This document shows positions 1 through 11,762 of a DNA stretch of 64,000 bases, in pieces (within the stretch, counting starts at the first letter, position 1; every line of letters begins with the position of its first letter). Both the position numbers and the translations under genes were made by a program. Source of the stretch: Agaricus subrufescens (taxonomy: Eukaryota > Basidiomycota > Agaricomycetes > Agaricales > Agaricaceae). The notes beneath the pieces are model-generated. The model was not told the DNA's origin. It saw nothing but the letters and a program-made list of their open reading frames with translations, and did not search any database. The stretch lies in assembly GCA_029945375.1 (NCBI GenBank), contig CM057057.1, positions 3,286,001 to 3,350,000 of the forward strand, read 5' to 3'.

Positions 1-1840
1 ATTTTTTGACCTGACAATTTGAGCTGACATCCTCTTCAGTCCTCGTACAGCTCGCCAATCTGTTCTCGAACCTTGAATACTCCAAAACAGCCGCTGTCAC
101 CCCTACTATAGAGCTTGCCAAGCTGGCACTAGTCACATCCCGAGATGAAGAGGATGATGAGATTGAGAAAGGCGGGACTGATTCCTCTAATGATACTGAC
201 GCAACCTTGGTTGACGATGGAGTATCCCGACCCTCATTGACAGGCCAACCACGCGATGCGTCTCCTCAATCACCTTCCGTCCTCGGAAAGAGAGCGCGCG
301 ATGAAAAGAAACCAAATGATATGGAGATAGACAGCCCCATTTGTGAAAGTCCTCGTGATAAAGAAGGTTTCGTCTTAGTATCCTCGCCTCCAAAAGCTCC
401 TCCAGAACAGTCCCAAGACTCTGCACCTCAACCTTCATCGTCAAGCCGCCAAGGTGTGAATGAGGATGTCGAGATGCGAAACGCGACTCCTTCGCAAAAA
501 CCACCTCCATTACCACCTCGAAGAAAACCGGAACCATCGTCCTCAGACATGATGTTCGGTAAGGAATAAAGATTTAGTGTACGTCAACGGGATCCCTGAT
601 AATGACCTTATAGGAAAGCAGCATGATGTTGCGGAATGCATGGACAATTGTATGTTTCAAATCGAGACTGCACTTCTCAACTTCAGTGGCACCGGAGGCA
701 TGGAGGGTACGAGTTCTGACAAAGTAAGCATTGTCAAGAAGTAAGTACGGATACTCTTATTGTCTTTTGGCCATACTAAATCGTGCCAGATTATTTTTTG
801 GAAAGATCAAACAACGCCTTACAGGGACCACCGAAACTCGTTCATCCCGCGCTTCGGTACATGACAAGACTGATCTATTTTCTCATCTTCCAGTTAACGT
901 AGCTGAGGATGGCATCGATATATATGATGGCCTAAGTGGTTACTTTGATGATGTCGTCGAGTTCCAAGGCAGGAAAGCACGGATGGAGATGTCGCTGGTT
1001 GACGTACCACCCTTACTCCAGATTCAGTTACAGGTAACTTTGGCATCGCGTTTTGTGGATACGTCATGTTGAATCTTCCTTACAGCGTGTTCAATTCAAT
1101 CGGGATACCTTGATGCCATTCAAATCACAGGCCTATGTGAAGTTCTGGGAAACGATCTACTTGGATAGGTTCATGGACGATGTTGAGCCGCAGAAGAAAA
1201 TCAAGTCGAAAGCCTTGCAATCTGAACTCAATGTGTGCAGGGAGCGATTGAGGAGCCTATCCGAGGGAAAGGTACTTTCAAGTTTTTTGCCTTGCGTCAC
1301 TTTTAGCTAACATTTACCAGAACTCACCATTTGCTATGTCAATCGAACAGAGCATCAGCTTCCTCTCTGGTTTGGAGAATGGTGCAGAAATCGGTGTTGA
1401 TGACGACTTAATCTTCCACCTTAACCAAGAGCGAACTCACGTTCTGGATGAAATTGAGGTGCTACGTCAACGTGCGAAAACATTGAAGGATGAATTAGAA
1501 GAGCTTTGGAGTACGTCAAAACAGGTGGAATACGAGCTGACTTCTGTGTTCATCCACCGTGGTTCTTCTCCGTCATATGGTCACTACTTTTTCTACTCAA
1601 GACACCTCCCTGACGCACCCGACTCGTGGTTCAAATATAACGACTCCGACGTTAGTTTGGTCTCAAAAGACGAAGTTCTCGCCGATACCACTGGCTCAAC
1701 AGCGAACCCCTACCTAGTAAGTCACAGTGCCGATATTGTGAACCAGTTGTTGAGAATTTTTATAGCTTGTCTTTGCTTTGAAAGGATCCAACGTGGTAGA
1801 TACTGTGAAACGATTCAGATCTGACTTAGAGGAAAATTAA
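1..1840 (+). CDS. Ubiquitin-specific protease, Ubp2-like (3' part; gene starts upstream)
   Basis: C-terminal part of a cysteine deubiquitinase of the USP family, which removes ubiquitin from proteins or cuts ubiquitin chains. The window opens inside an intron ending in cag at 39, so the catalytic Cys box is outside the window. The first exon gives a USP segment (LVQLANLFSNLEYSKTA), then a Ser/Pro-rich insert. The next exon gives KQHDVAECMDNCMFQIE, a USP block characteristic of Ubp2/USP25/28-type enzymes. After a helical section the last exons carry the His box GHYFFYSRHLP followed by WFKYNDSDVS, which holds the catalytic His. Introns read at 559-614, about 740-789, about 1034-1084, about 1272-1320 and 1717-1765. 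The coding end is TAA at 1838-1840. The USP assignment is firm; Ubp2 subclass is inferred from the long insert and the VAECMDN block. Confidence 0.8.
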
Positions 1841-2021
1841 TGGAGCATCTGTATACCACTCGCATCTGTAACATAGAGTCAAGCCAGGCATCTTCTTAAT
1901 ATCCTACATGCACACTATTTTATATAACGAGATTTCGTACGAGGTCATGTTGACCTGAACACTGTGTCAAAAGCAATCAAGTAAGGGGGTGGTGTAGGAA
2001 TAGGCACCTTGTGAAGAGCCA

Positions 2022-2357
2022 TCAGCTTGAGGGTTGCTTATCCTCCTTGCTGTTAACTATTGCGCTTGCCTGAGGAGGCTGTTGAGTTTCCGGGCCTTGC
2101 TGAAGAGCAGACAATAGCGAATCCAAATTCTCAATAATTCCGTCCAGCCGCTCTTCAACGCCTTTTGCCACATTGTCCGCCGTAGTGATGTGCTTCAACA
2201 ACTCTGCCACTTGAGGTTGCGAGCCATCGGTACTTCCTGCCAGATCGTCTCCACATTGAGCGAGGATGGAAGCCAGTACAGCCAGATCCTGTTGTGAATT
2301 GGCGAGTTGGGTGGTCGAATCTGGCGTGCCATCCTGGGTGCTCTTGTCGAGGGTCAT
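2022..2357 (-). CDS. Small uncharacterised protein, 111 aa
   Basis: Single-exon ORF whose ATG (2355-2357) lies only 71 bp from the divergent THOC1 start. The product is acidic and Gln/Ser-rich at both ends. Its helical middle part (about residues 20-90, with LAVLASILAQCGDDLAG and VEERLDGIIENLDSLLSAL) looks able to form a short coiled coil. No signal peptide or membrane segment is visible. I do not recognise the family; the size and helical core would suit a small subunit of a larger complex, but that is a guess. Coding status is supported by a uniform open frame, a plausible promoter arrangement and fit between its neighbours. Confidence 0.55.
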   Translation of the reverse strand: MTLDKSTQDGTPDSTTQLANSQQDLAVLASILAQCGDDLAGSTDGSQPQVAELLKHITTADNVAKGVEERLDGIIENLDSLLSALQQGPETQQPPQASAIVNSKEDKQPSS

Positions 2358-2428
2358 CGCTGTGGATGATCAAGCGTATAAATGTATATAAATATCGTCA
2401 CATCATAACACTCGGCTTGCAAGTCACC

Positions 2429-4981
2429 ATGCTGCCCCTTCAACCGTTCCTCGATTTTCTTCTCTCATCTCTCCCACCACTTCCCATATCCCAAGCTCAA
2501 TATGACTCCCTTGTCAAGAAGACACTGGACGGTTCCCGGGGAAAATCCTCTTTAGACAATAGGAAGAGCCAATGGGAATATCTATTAAAGAATGAAGTGT
2601 TCAAGTTAGCGGTACGTTGTTCCTCTTCGTCGGAAACATTTCGTCTGACATATTTCAAGATGACTGAGGGATTGGCACTAAAGGAAGACAGTACCAGCTA
2701 CTATGAACAAGTAAAAGTTCGACTGGACCTCGTCCTGACTTTCACTGAACAAGGTGAGCTGTTCTCGCCACACTGCACAAGGAATCTCCATTGACCTTGG
2801 CCATAGATGCTTGCGAACAAACTTTCCCCTTCATTGTATTACAGGATCTCCTAGAGACCCAAACAATCAATTCATGTTCTCATATCTTCTCCTGGATTGA
2901 GTCTCGCTCCTCAAGACTCACTGAAGGCATGGTACCCCAGAAGGGAAAGGCTCTCATTCTCCTTCGTACACTCAACGACCTTTTACGTCGTCTATCAAAG
3001 TCTGGATCGACGACCGTGTTCTGTGGCAGGATTCTCACATTCCTAAGTGGTGTCTTCCCTCTAGGTGAGCGCAGTGGTGTCAACCTGCGAGGCGAATATG
3101 GTCCAACTTGGGAGGATGTGTGGTATCCAAAATACGAGGAGGATACAAATGTCGAGACGGCAGACATTCATGGACAGCCCTCGCGGTTAGACGGAGTCCC
3201 CGAGGATAGTGCAATGCAAGTTGACGCAGATAAAGATACTAAACGGACGGCGACAACTAAAGACAATAAAGAAGGTTTGCCACCGCCTCCTTCCAACCTC
3301 CTCAGTTGCTGATTTAGCCCTTGACAGATTTCTACAATACATTTTGGCACCTTCAACTCCCATTCTCAAAACCACCTATCTTCGCTAACAAAGACACCTT
3401 TCCTCAATTCCAAGAAGCTGTCAACAAAGTTTTACCGGTCATTAAGGAGGCTACTGCGAAAGAACGTGCCATGATGGGGAGTCGAGTCGCTACCGGTGTT
3501 GTTTCGAGCAAGAGGAAACGAGATCCTGAGGATGAAGAGTCGAATGTCAGCGAGTACTTTTTCGCCAAGTTCTTGACTTCTCCGGACCTACTTGATCTTG
3601 AGGTGCCTACCTTGCCCTTTCAGCCTTTCTCACTTTGACCCAGGATTGTTTTACCAGATTGCAGACACGCATTTCCGCCGTCAATTCATCTTCCAGCTGG
3701 TAATCTTGCTACAACATCTTCTTACCTTTACCAAGTCTGCCAAATCTGCATGGGCAACACAACGGAATAGGTCGTTACAAATAGACTTCACCCTGGAGGC
3801 GGAAGAAATGCAGTGGGTTCAGGATACGCTTAGCAAGGCGATGGAAGAGCTCAAGCAAACCACTCCAAACGGGCGCGCATTTGCTGAAACAGTCCAAACG
3901 ATTCTGGAGCGCGAGAAGAATTGGGTCAAATGGAAGAACGAGCTTTGTGCCCCTTTCGACAAGGAAACCTGGTCGACTCGGGTCGGCGACAAGAATGTTG
4001 GGCTGTTTGAGGCGACAAAGGAGCTACGCGAAAGAATGAGGGCGACCCGTGAAGACTGGCCATTCACCTTAGGTTCAGCTCCATTGACAGACATATGGCA
4101 AATGGGCTACCGTGATCTCCATGATTTAGAGAATTCCTTCCAGTTCAGTGTTTTATTTTCTCAATTTGATATCATTTGACTCTCGATCTTTAGGCCTGGA
4201 GACGTCAAAGACTTTGTCAAGAAAATCAAATTAGAAGATAATCGTATAGAACTACGCAGAAAAGCCCTCTCCCAGATCGTCGAACGACAAATTCAGAACG
4301 AGATATCAGCTCAAGCTCGAGATGCCGGGAACGAGGCTACCGGCGATAGCGCAGCAATGATTGTCGATGCCCCAGTAACACCCGCGCCCGTACCTACATC
4401 AGTACCGATACCCGCTCCCTCAAACCAGACACCTGTTGTTGTGACAGCATCACCACTCCACCCTTCCCTTCCACCGCGACCTAATTCCCAGTCACAACCC
4501 GTACTAAACACACCCGTGCCAGCTCCGGCACCAGCAGCCACACCGGCACCGGCACCTGCACCGAGCCCTACACCCCCGGTGCCGGCTCCAGTGTCACCCA
4601 TAAAGAAACTAGAAGCTTCAGATCCACAAATCGCAAAGTTTGACGAAGTAAGTCTTTTTCTGGACGTATAGATCTTTTTTTGATTGCGCCTAGAATAAAC
4701 AGCGGTGGGCTTGGCTAGCGCTCCGGACAGCCCGCGATCAGCATCTACAGCATTTTGGAAAGATCGGTACAGGTGACGTAGGGCTTCTTGTGCAAGAAAT
4801 CGAAAAGGAAAAGCAGGAACGAGAGAAAGCACAAAAGACTGAGGAGGCAGGTAGTACGATTGATGAAGGAAATCCCAAAACTCCAGCATCAGAACCGCTT
4901 ATGCGAACAGACTCTGATCAGTCATCTGTGGCTGCAGCCAGTGTGCTGAAGTCGGACGCAGATGTAAAGATGGAGACCTAG
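2429..4981 (+). CDS. THO complex subunit 1 (THOC1 / Hpr1)
   Basis: Subunit of the nuclear THO/TREX complex, which couples RNA polymerase II elongation to mRNP packaging and export and limits R-loops. The start ATG at 2429 opens [19 protein letters not shown]. The family signature lies in exon 3: [36 protein letters not shown] and [19 protein letters not shown]. Further THOC1-like blocks follow ([32 protein letters not shown]). The C-terminal part adds a Pro/Ala/Val-rich repeat tract (about 4360-4600) and a helical end starting [11 protein letters not shown], with TAG at 4979-4981. Introns begin at about 2612, 2753, 3274, 3601, 4143 and 4649. Length is about 700 residues, normal for fungal Hpr1/THOC1. 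The tail matches neither yeast nor human closely and is probably disordered. Confidence 0.9.
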
Positions 4982-5143
4982 CCTTGATAATGGTGTAAAA
5001 TAGTGCATAGATTGTTTACATAGCGTCTATTGAAAGATACATAAGGCTTGCGTGATCCAAGTAATTATGATTGATCACTGATAACTCCGCCCGCCTCATT
5101 GCAACTTATCGGAGGATTTTACTCTACTTCAATCTCCTCACTG

Positions 5144-6625
<1,482 letters not shown>

Positions 6626-7340
6626 TGGTATTTGTATGGCCCAGGTAGTAATGACAGTCGTCGAGCTGCAGGTATATAGTAAATGCACACTTTTGTGGAA
6701 GCACTCCCTTTTCGATCTTCGATGCAATCTCTCTGCAGTTGAGTACTGACGCGGAGACGTGGAAATTCTGCAAGTTTCTTAACCTATGGTGAGTGTTTCC
6801 GAGCGGAATTCGCCTCGGTAACTTTTGGTTTGCAAGACTTGACAATGTCCTGCGTCGAGATTGCACCACATATAACGTATCTTTTCCCCGGAAAAGATGT
6901 GGTGCCTTCGTGTTCACCGATCACGAATGACATAACAGACAACGCCATCTTGTCGCGTTTTACCCGTTGATTCCATCAGCATTCGTTTTGTCCTGCCCTC
7001 GAGGATCAAAGGCAAACTGTTTCAGCCCTTAACATCTATCAGGTAGAACCTGTGACTCCACAAGTGTATGTATCTTGGCTCGGTGTTCCTTCTGAACTTT
7101 TGTTTATCGGGGTACAAGCTTGCCACGGTCCACATATCATGAATGATGTTGGTACAGTCGTGTGGGCGCATCAATCACCTGGCCCGAATTGTAGTGTCTG
7201 CAAATCAAGGATGGGCGTCCTGGTGTACTCCAGCCCATGAGAATCCTCTCCGATGAGGCAGCTCCTTATTCCGATTATCCCCCATATAAAGAAGCAACAA
7301 CTCTCTGAGGCAGCATATTCCACCCCCACACTCTCGACTT
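6626..7340. other. Intergenic region upstream of MFS gene A
   Basis: About 715 bp without a supportable gene. From about 6745 (gacgcggagacg) to 7340 it matches 11162-11762 in front of MFS gene B, including the segment just before the ATG (cacactctcgacttATGGC). It is therefore the duplicated MFS promoter. Short open frames here are not preserved between the two copies. Confidence 0.6.
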
Positions 7341-9836
7341 ATGGCATTCGGTATACTCGGTAACATTTCTATCGGTTTCCAACGCGCACAACGTACTTAT
7401 AACTTAAATCAGAGGACCGTCATCTAGAAAAGGTTCCTGGAACAGCCTTGCTCACTAACCTCGGAGTGAGCAAGGGGGAAAAGGTATCCTGTTTGGTTAT
7501 ACATCGAGGACACCGCAGAATTAACCATGATCCATGATCATAGGTCGTCATTAACGAGGCACGAAAATTGAAGATGGGAACGGGTCGATACTCCCATGTC
7601 GTACTGGTGCCTCAGCCATCTGACGATCCAAACGACCCGTAAGTCAATCCACCGCAAGCAGCCAATCATAGAGCTTGACCGTATCCATCAACATAGCTTG
7701 AACTGGCCTCGATGGAAGAAGGAGTTATGCTTCTGGACGCTGCAAGTGCCAGACACTTTAGAACACGTTCACCTATTGATGAGCCGTGATATAGAACGTT
7801 TGCAGCATCATTAGATGGTGCACTCAGTCCCATGGTTGCTCCAGGATATGTCCTCTTGTCACATCAATTTTCTCTGAGTGTGGATGCTATTGCCTCTGCC
7901 TTTGGGTCGATTTTGCTCGGTTTGGGTTGCTTCATGTAGGAGGAATTTCATGAACAAAGATCTGGTCAACGCTGACAATGTTTAGGCTAGTCCAGAATGC
8001 CATAGCCGCCAAGTTCGGACAAAGAATAGTATTTCTGGGATCAGTTTTTCTGGTATGTCCGGGATATGGAAGGAATCTATGGATTGCTTATCGGATCTAG
8101 ATGTTCATCTCGTGTATCTGGACCGCTGTTAGCCCAAATATCTCATCAATTCGCGCATCCCGTGTTTTTCAAGGCTTTGGGATGTCAGCTCTGCAAAGGT
8201 ATTCATATCTTCCATGCTTGATGGCTCGCCAATAATGTATTGAATTTATCAGCCTTGTTGCATCGACTCTCGAGCAAATTTACTTGTGCGCCTACCTAGT
8301 CTTTTTATAGCCATGCAGACAGACTTGACTCCGTCTCAAGTGTCCACGAGAGGGGAAGTCGCAACGTAATTTGGCACTTCGCAATTTTATCCGGCATTTC
8401 TCTGTCAGTAGTGTTCACGAGTCAGAAACGAACTTACCCACTAATTCAGGCTGATCTGTGTCAATAGCGGTCCCCTGTTGTACAGCTATGTAATACAGAA
8501 CCTATCGTGGCAGATGGGCTTCTGGTTTGTGTCAATCCCTCTTGGGATTGTAGTTATACTGGTGTTTTTCTTCGTACCAGAGGCAAGCGAATCTCTTGGC
8601 TTTCAGCGACCGATCAGGATCTACATCTGATGATAGACGACTTATATCCGGGAAACTAACGTTGTCACGGGTGAAAAAGACCACGATTCCAACTCCGAAA
8701 GGCCAGCAAGTGACGAGGAAAAAATCTCTGACTGCGACAGCCCTGTATCTTATTCTAGTTCCAGCTATCTCCAACAGTTGAAGATCTGGCATGGTACATT
8801 CACTGATGTCAATTTACTCAAACTTTTCTTCCGACCACTTCCGTACCTTCTCTCACCAGTTGTGAGTATCTCTATCGCCTCAATTACTGCGGGTACCAAC
8901 AAGCCATATACAGTTTTGGTTTGTATTTTTGTCGTACGGGATGCAAACAGTTTGGCTCAGTACGCCGTCCATGCTTTCATCGCTCGGTCTACTGATGTAC
9001 ATCAAAGGCCTCTTACCCATTTGTTCCTCTACGATCTTTACTATCGAGTATAACTTTACTGCTTCTCAAATTGTGAGTTCTTGTCTGCCCAGGACTACCA
9101 CATACCCAACACCTTGATTATGTAGGGCTTAACAAATCTCGGAGGGTTTGTCGGTATCGCGTTAGGAACTTTGATATCTGGTCCCTTAACAGATTGGGGA
9201 ACTGTGTGGATGGCCATGCATAACAAGGGTATCTATGAACCTGAGTTCAGGATATGGTTTGTCTCCACGATGCTACTGGGTGTATTTGGGTATGCTGGCT
9301 GGGCAGGTGAGCGATCAACTGGTGTATGTTCAGTATAACATGTCGCTTAGTCTTGGGTGGTTAGTTGGCACTGTGCATAATATGCCGTGGATAGGAGCTG
9401 TCGCTTGCATGGCGTTCGTCGAGGTCATCCTCCCTCCTTGAACTCATTATTGACTGCATCGCCTAGCATGATTAATTTTAGCATGGTTATGACTAGCTCG
9501 GCGGCGATTACTTATATGTTGGACACTCATGGACCTCAAGCATTGCACTTGCTGGCATTGGTCAATTTCGCAAAGAACATGGTCCTCTACGGATTTACGT
9601 TCTTTGCGAACGGCATGGTCCAGAGCCGAGGTGTCAAGACGTCTTTGTTGATTTTGGCTGGATGCCAGGCTTTCTGTTGGCTTGCATCCATTCCAATGTA
9701 TATCTTTGGAAAGAGAGCCCGGTCATTTGTGAGCACCAACGGTCTGTTTTTAAGCATGGCATATACCAACAGTGTTCAGATTGCTAGGCACCCGAACTTC
9801 TTCACAGTTAGAGATGATAGCATTCCTACTCATTAA
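7341..9836 (+). CDS. MFS transporter (fungal DHA1-like), duplicate A
   Basis: Twelve-TM-type major facilitator of about 550 residues, plasma-membrane or vacuolar exporter or importer of unknown substrate. The ATG at 7341 gives MAFGILEDRHLEKVPG. The cytosolic lead ends in PQPSDDPNDPLNWPRWKKE, the usual sequence before TM1 in fungal drug/H+ antiporter-like MFS. Other marks are SIRASRVFQGFGMSALQS (motif C region), NLSWQMGFWFVSIPLG, FFFVPETTYIRE before the central loop, and LTNLGGFVGIALG after it. The last TMs end SIPMYIFGKRARSF, then IARHPNFFTVRDD and TAA at 9834-9836. About fifteen short introns are needed. Two have GC donors: 7742-7794 (gcaagt) and 8583-8636 (gcaagc). I see no frame break, so the gene looks functional. 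The substrate cannot be told from sequence. Confidence 0.8.
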
Positions 9837-9874
9837 TGTATAGTATTTCCTGGAAAAAGAATGTATGTAACACG

Positions 9875-10514
9875 TCTTCGAGAATTTGTAACCTAGAAAT
9901 CTGGTCTGTTAAAATGTTGAAAGAAGAAGGAGACGATAACTATCACTAGCTTGACGAAGTTTGACCTAGACATCCAAGAAAGCTTCTCTGTATTGCTCCG
10001 CCCGTTGCAGGTCTATTAGCCATTGGACAAATGAGAAAATCAACTTTATGAGCTCGATCGGGAGATATGGTCCGAGGGTATGCTCAACTCATCTGTTGAG
10101 GGGGGGGGGCAAACCCTTGTTGATACTGTGGTCTGTATCTCGGGGCCAATCAGGTAGAATATCAACAGTAGTAGTCGTCCTTCGCGGGTAGGGTCGAAGA
10201 GCTCGAAAGAGGTTTTGTTTTTGCTGATATATGCCCTGGAAGACAGGGCCAAGTCCTTGGTAGAGAGTCAACTCGTCAATGTATTGATGACAGGTGTCGC
10301 CATCGCTGAATCTATGTTTGTTCATAAAATAGCGTCACGGTCATGCGATACTGTCTCGAAACCAAGGAGGTTGATGAAATGCGAGAACGACTGACTTGGC
10401 CAGAATTGTCGACGTAGATGTTCGCGAGCAGGAGAGCGAAACGAGGACAGACGGTGTATATGTCGAGTATCGGAGGTGAGGGAAGGGGGTAGGGATTACT
10501 CATGAATTTGTGAC
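9875..10514 (-). pseudogene. DUF4246 gene remnant (copy A)
   Basis: Degraded 3' piece of the DUF4246 gene whose intact copy is at 14284-16258. Recognisable blocks are the C-terminal GLGPVFQGIYQQKQ and FELFDPTREGRLL in one frame. An internal stretch equivalent to 14822-15378 is missing. The frame is broken, the region equivalent to the stop codon is changed, and a run of ten G (10100-10109) replaces mixed sequence. It ends at 10514, exactly where the duplication junction lies, and lacks the whole N-terminal half. Not expected to encode a working protein. Confidence 0.8.
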
Positions 10515-10536
10515 AGTCTTGTGAAGTCGATCAATT

Positions 10537-11157
10537 GTTGGAGGGTCGACGAAAATACCCCTAACTTATTTACTACGCTAACGTGTCCACTTCGGTATCA
10601 CACTTGCAATGAGTACGCCTGCAGAAGGACTGCATATTCCTCATCCGCCACTGTCTATGGTACACCACCCATCATTCCCATTCCAGAGACAGCACGTCGA
10701 GAAACTCACAGTCCATCCGGCAAGACAAAGGTTATGGTCGAGACCATCTTAGACGATCTGTGTCAATGTGCGCCTAAACATATCTTAAAAACCGCTATCT
10801 CCTACTATCATCGCAGCGGATCTGAGATGGAGGGTAATTCCCCTTCACTAGTTCAAGTGGCATAGCTATATCTATCCCTTGAAAGACTTTGCAGGTGTCT
10901 GAATCCGTCGCAGGGCCTGATTGGCGAAGTCCCTAGAGGACATCTCGGGAACGTACTACCTTGACTCGCTCAGATGGCCGTCGGACGAGTCAAAGAATCA
11001 GTTCTTATAAACCGACTATCCCCCACTGTACGTCGCATACAGTCTATTTTTCACTCAACTCATGATATATATAGTGACGGAACTTGTGTCCGCGATTATT
11101 TACATGTTCTAGCACTAGATGCTTTGTCGAAAAATTCAACAATTTTCTGCGGTTTCT
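10537..11157 (+). pseudogene. UDP-glucose 4-epimerase remnant (copy B)
   Basis: Partial copy of the epimerase at 5144-6625. It starts inside the exon after VHVA at the duplication junction. It keeps YSSSATVYGTPPIIPIPET, SGKTKVMVETILDDL and [12 protein letters not shown] in scattered frames. The Tyr of the YxxxK motif is changed (SPYGKTK becomes SPSGKTK), small indels break the frame, and about 440 bp equivalent to 6300-6740, including the 3' end, is deleted. The Rossmann N-terminus is absent. Clearly non-functional as an epimerase. Confidence 0.88.
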
Positions 11158-11762
11158 GATGTTGACGCGGAGACGTAGAACTTCTGCAACTTGCTTAACG
11201 CATGGTGGGTGTCTCTGGTCAGGGGATTCGCCGTAATACCTTCTGGCTCGCAAGACTTGAAAATGCCCTTCGTCGAGGAGGTCACGCTACGTATCCTATC
11301 CCTGGAAAAGATGCGTGTCCTCGTGTTCACTAATTCCGAATGACATAACAGAGAACACTATCCGGGCGCGTTTTTCCCATTGATTCCATCAGCGTTCGCT
11401 TTGTCTTGCCCCCGAAGGATGAAGGATAAACCGTTTAAGTCCTTAACTTCTATCAAGCAGAACCTGTGACTCAACAAGTGTATGTATCCTTCAGTTTTTC
11501 CTCAGTGTTCCTTCCGAATTTCCTGATTATCGAGATACAAACTTGCCACGATCCACATCTCAAATGGTATTGGCCAAATCGTGTGGGCGTACCAATCACT
11601 TGGCCAGGAATTCAGCGCCTTCAAATCAAGGATCAAAGTCTTGGTGCACTCCAATGCATGAGAATTCTTTCTAATGAGGCAGCTTTATCTCCTGAATATC
11701 CCCTCATATAAAGAAGCAACGGCTCTCTGAAGCAGCATATTCCACCCTCACACTCTCGACTT
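11158..11762. other. Intergenic region upstream of MFS gene B
   Basis: About 600 bp matching 6745-7340. Blocks shared with the other copy include gacgcggagacgt, cagaacctgtgactc and the segment just before the MFS ATG. No conserved open frame is present. These shared blocks are the best candidates for MFS control elements. Confidence 0.55.

Noticed and set aside
4311..4889. Gly/Ala-rich minus-strand frame
   Set aside because: Antisense of the Pro/Ala/Val repeat tract in THOC1.
7052..7240. 62-codon frame upstream of MFS gene A
   Set aside because: Not preserved as a frame in the homologous region before MFS gene B.
10100..10109. Run of ten G as a possible regulatory or quadruplex element
   Set aside because: It lies in the decayed DUF4246 remnant and is absent from the intact copy; more likely slippage in unselected sequence or a sequencing artefact.
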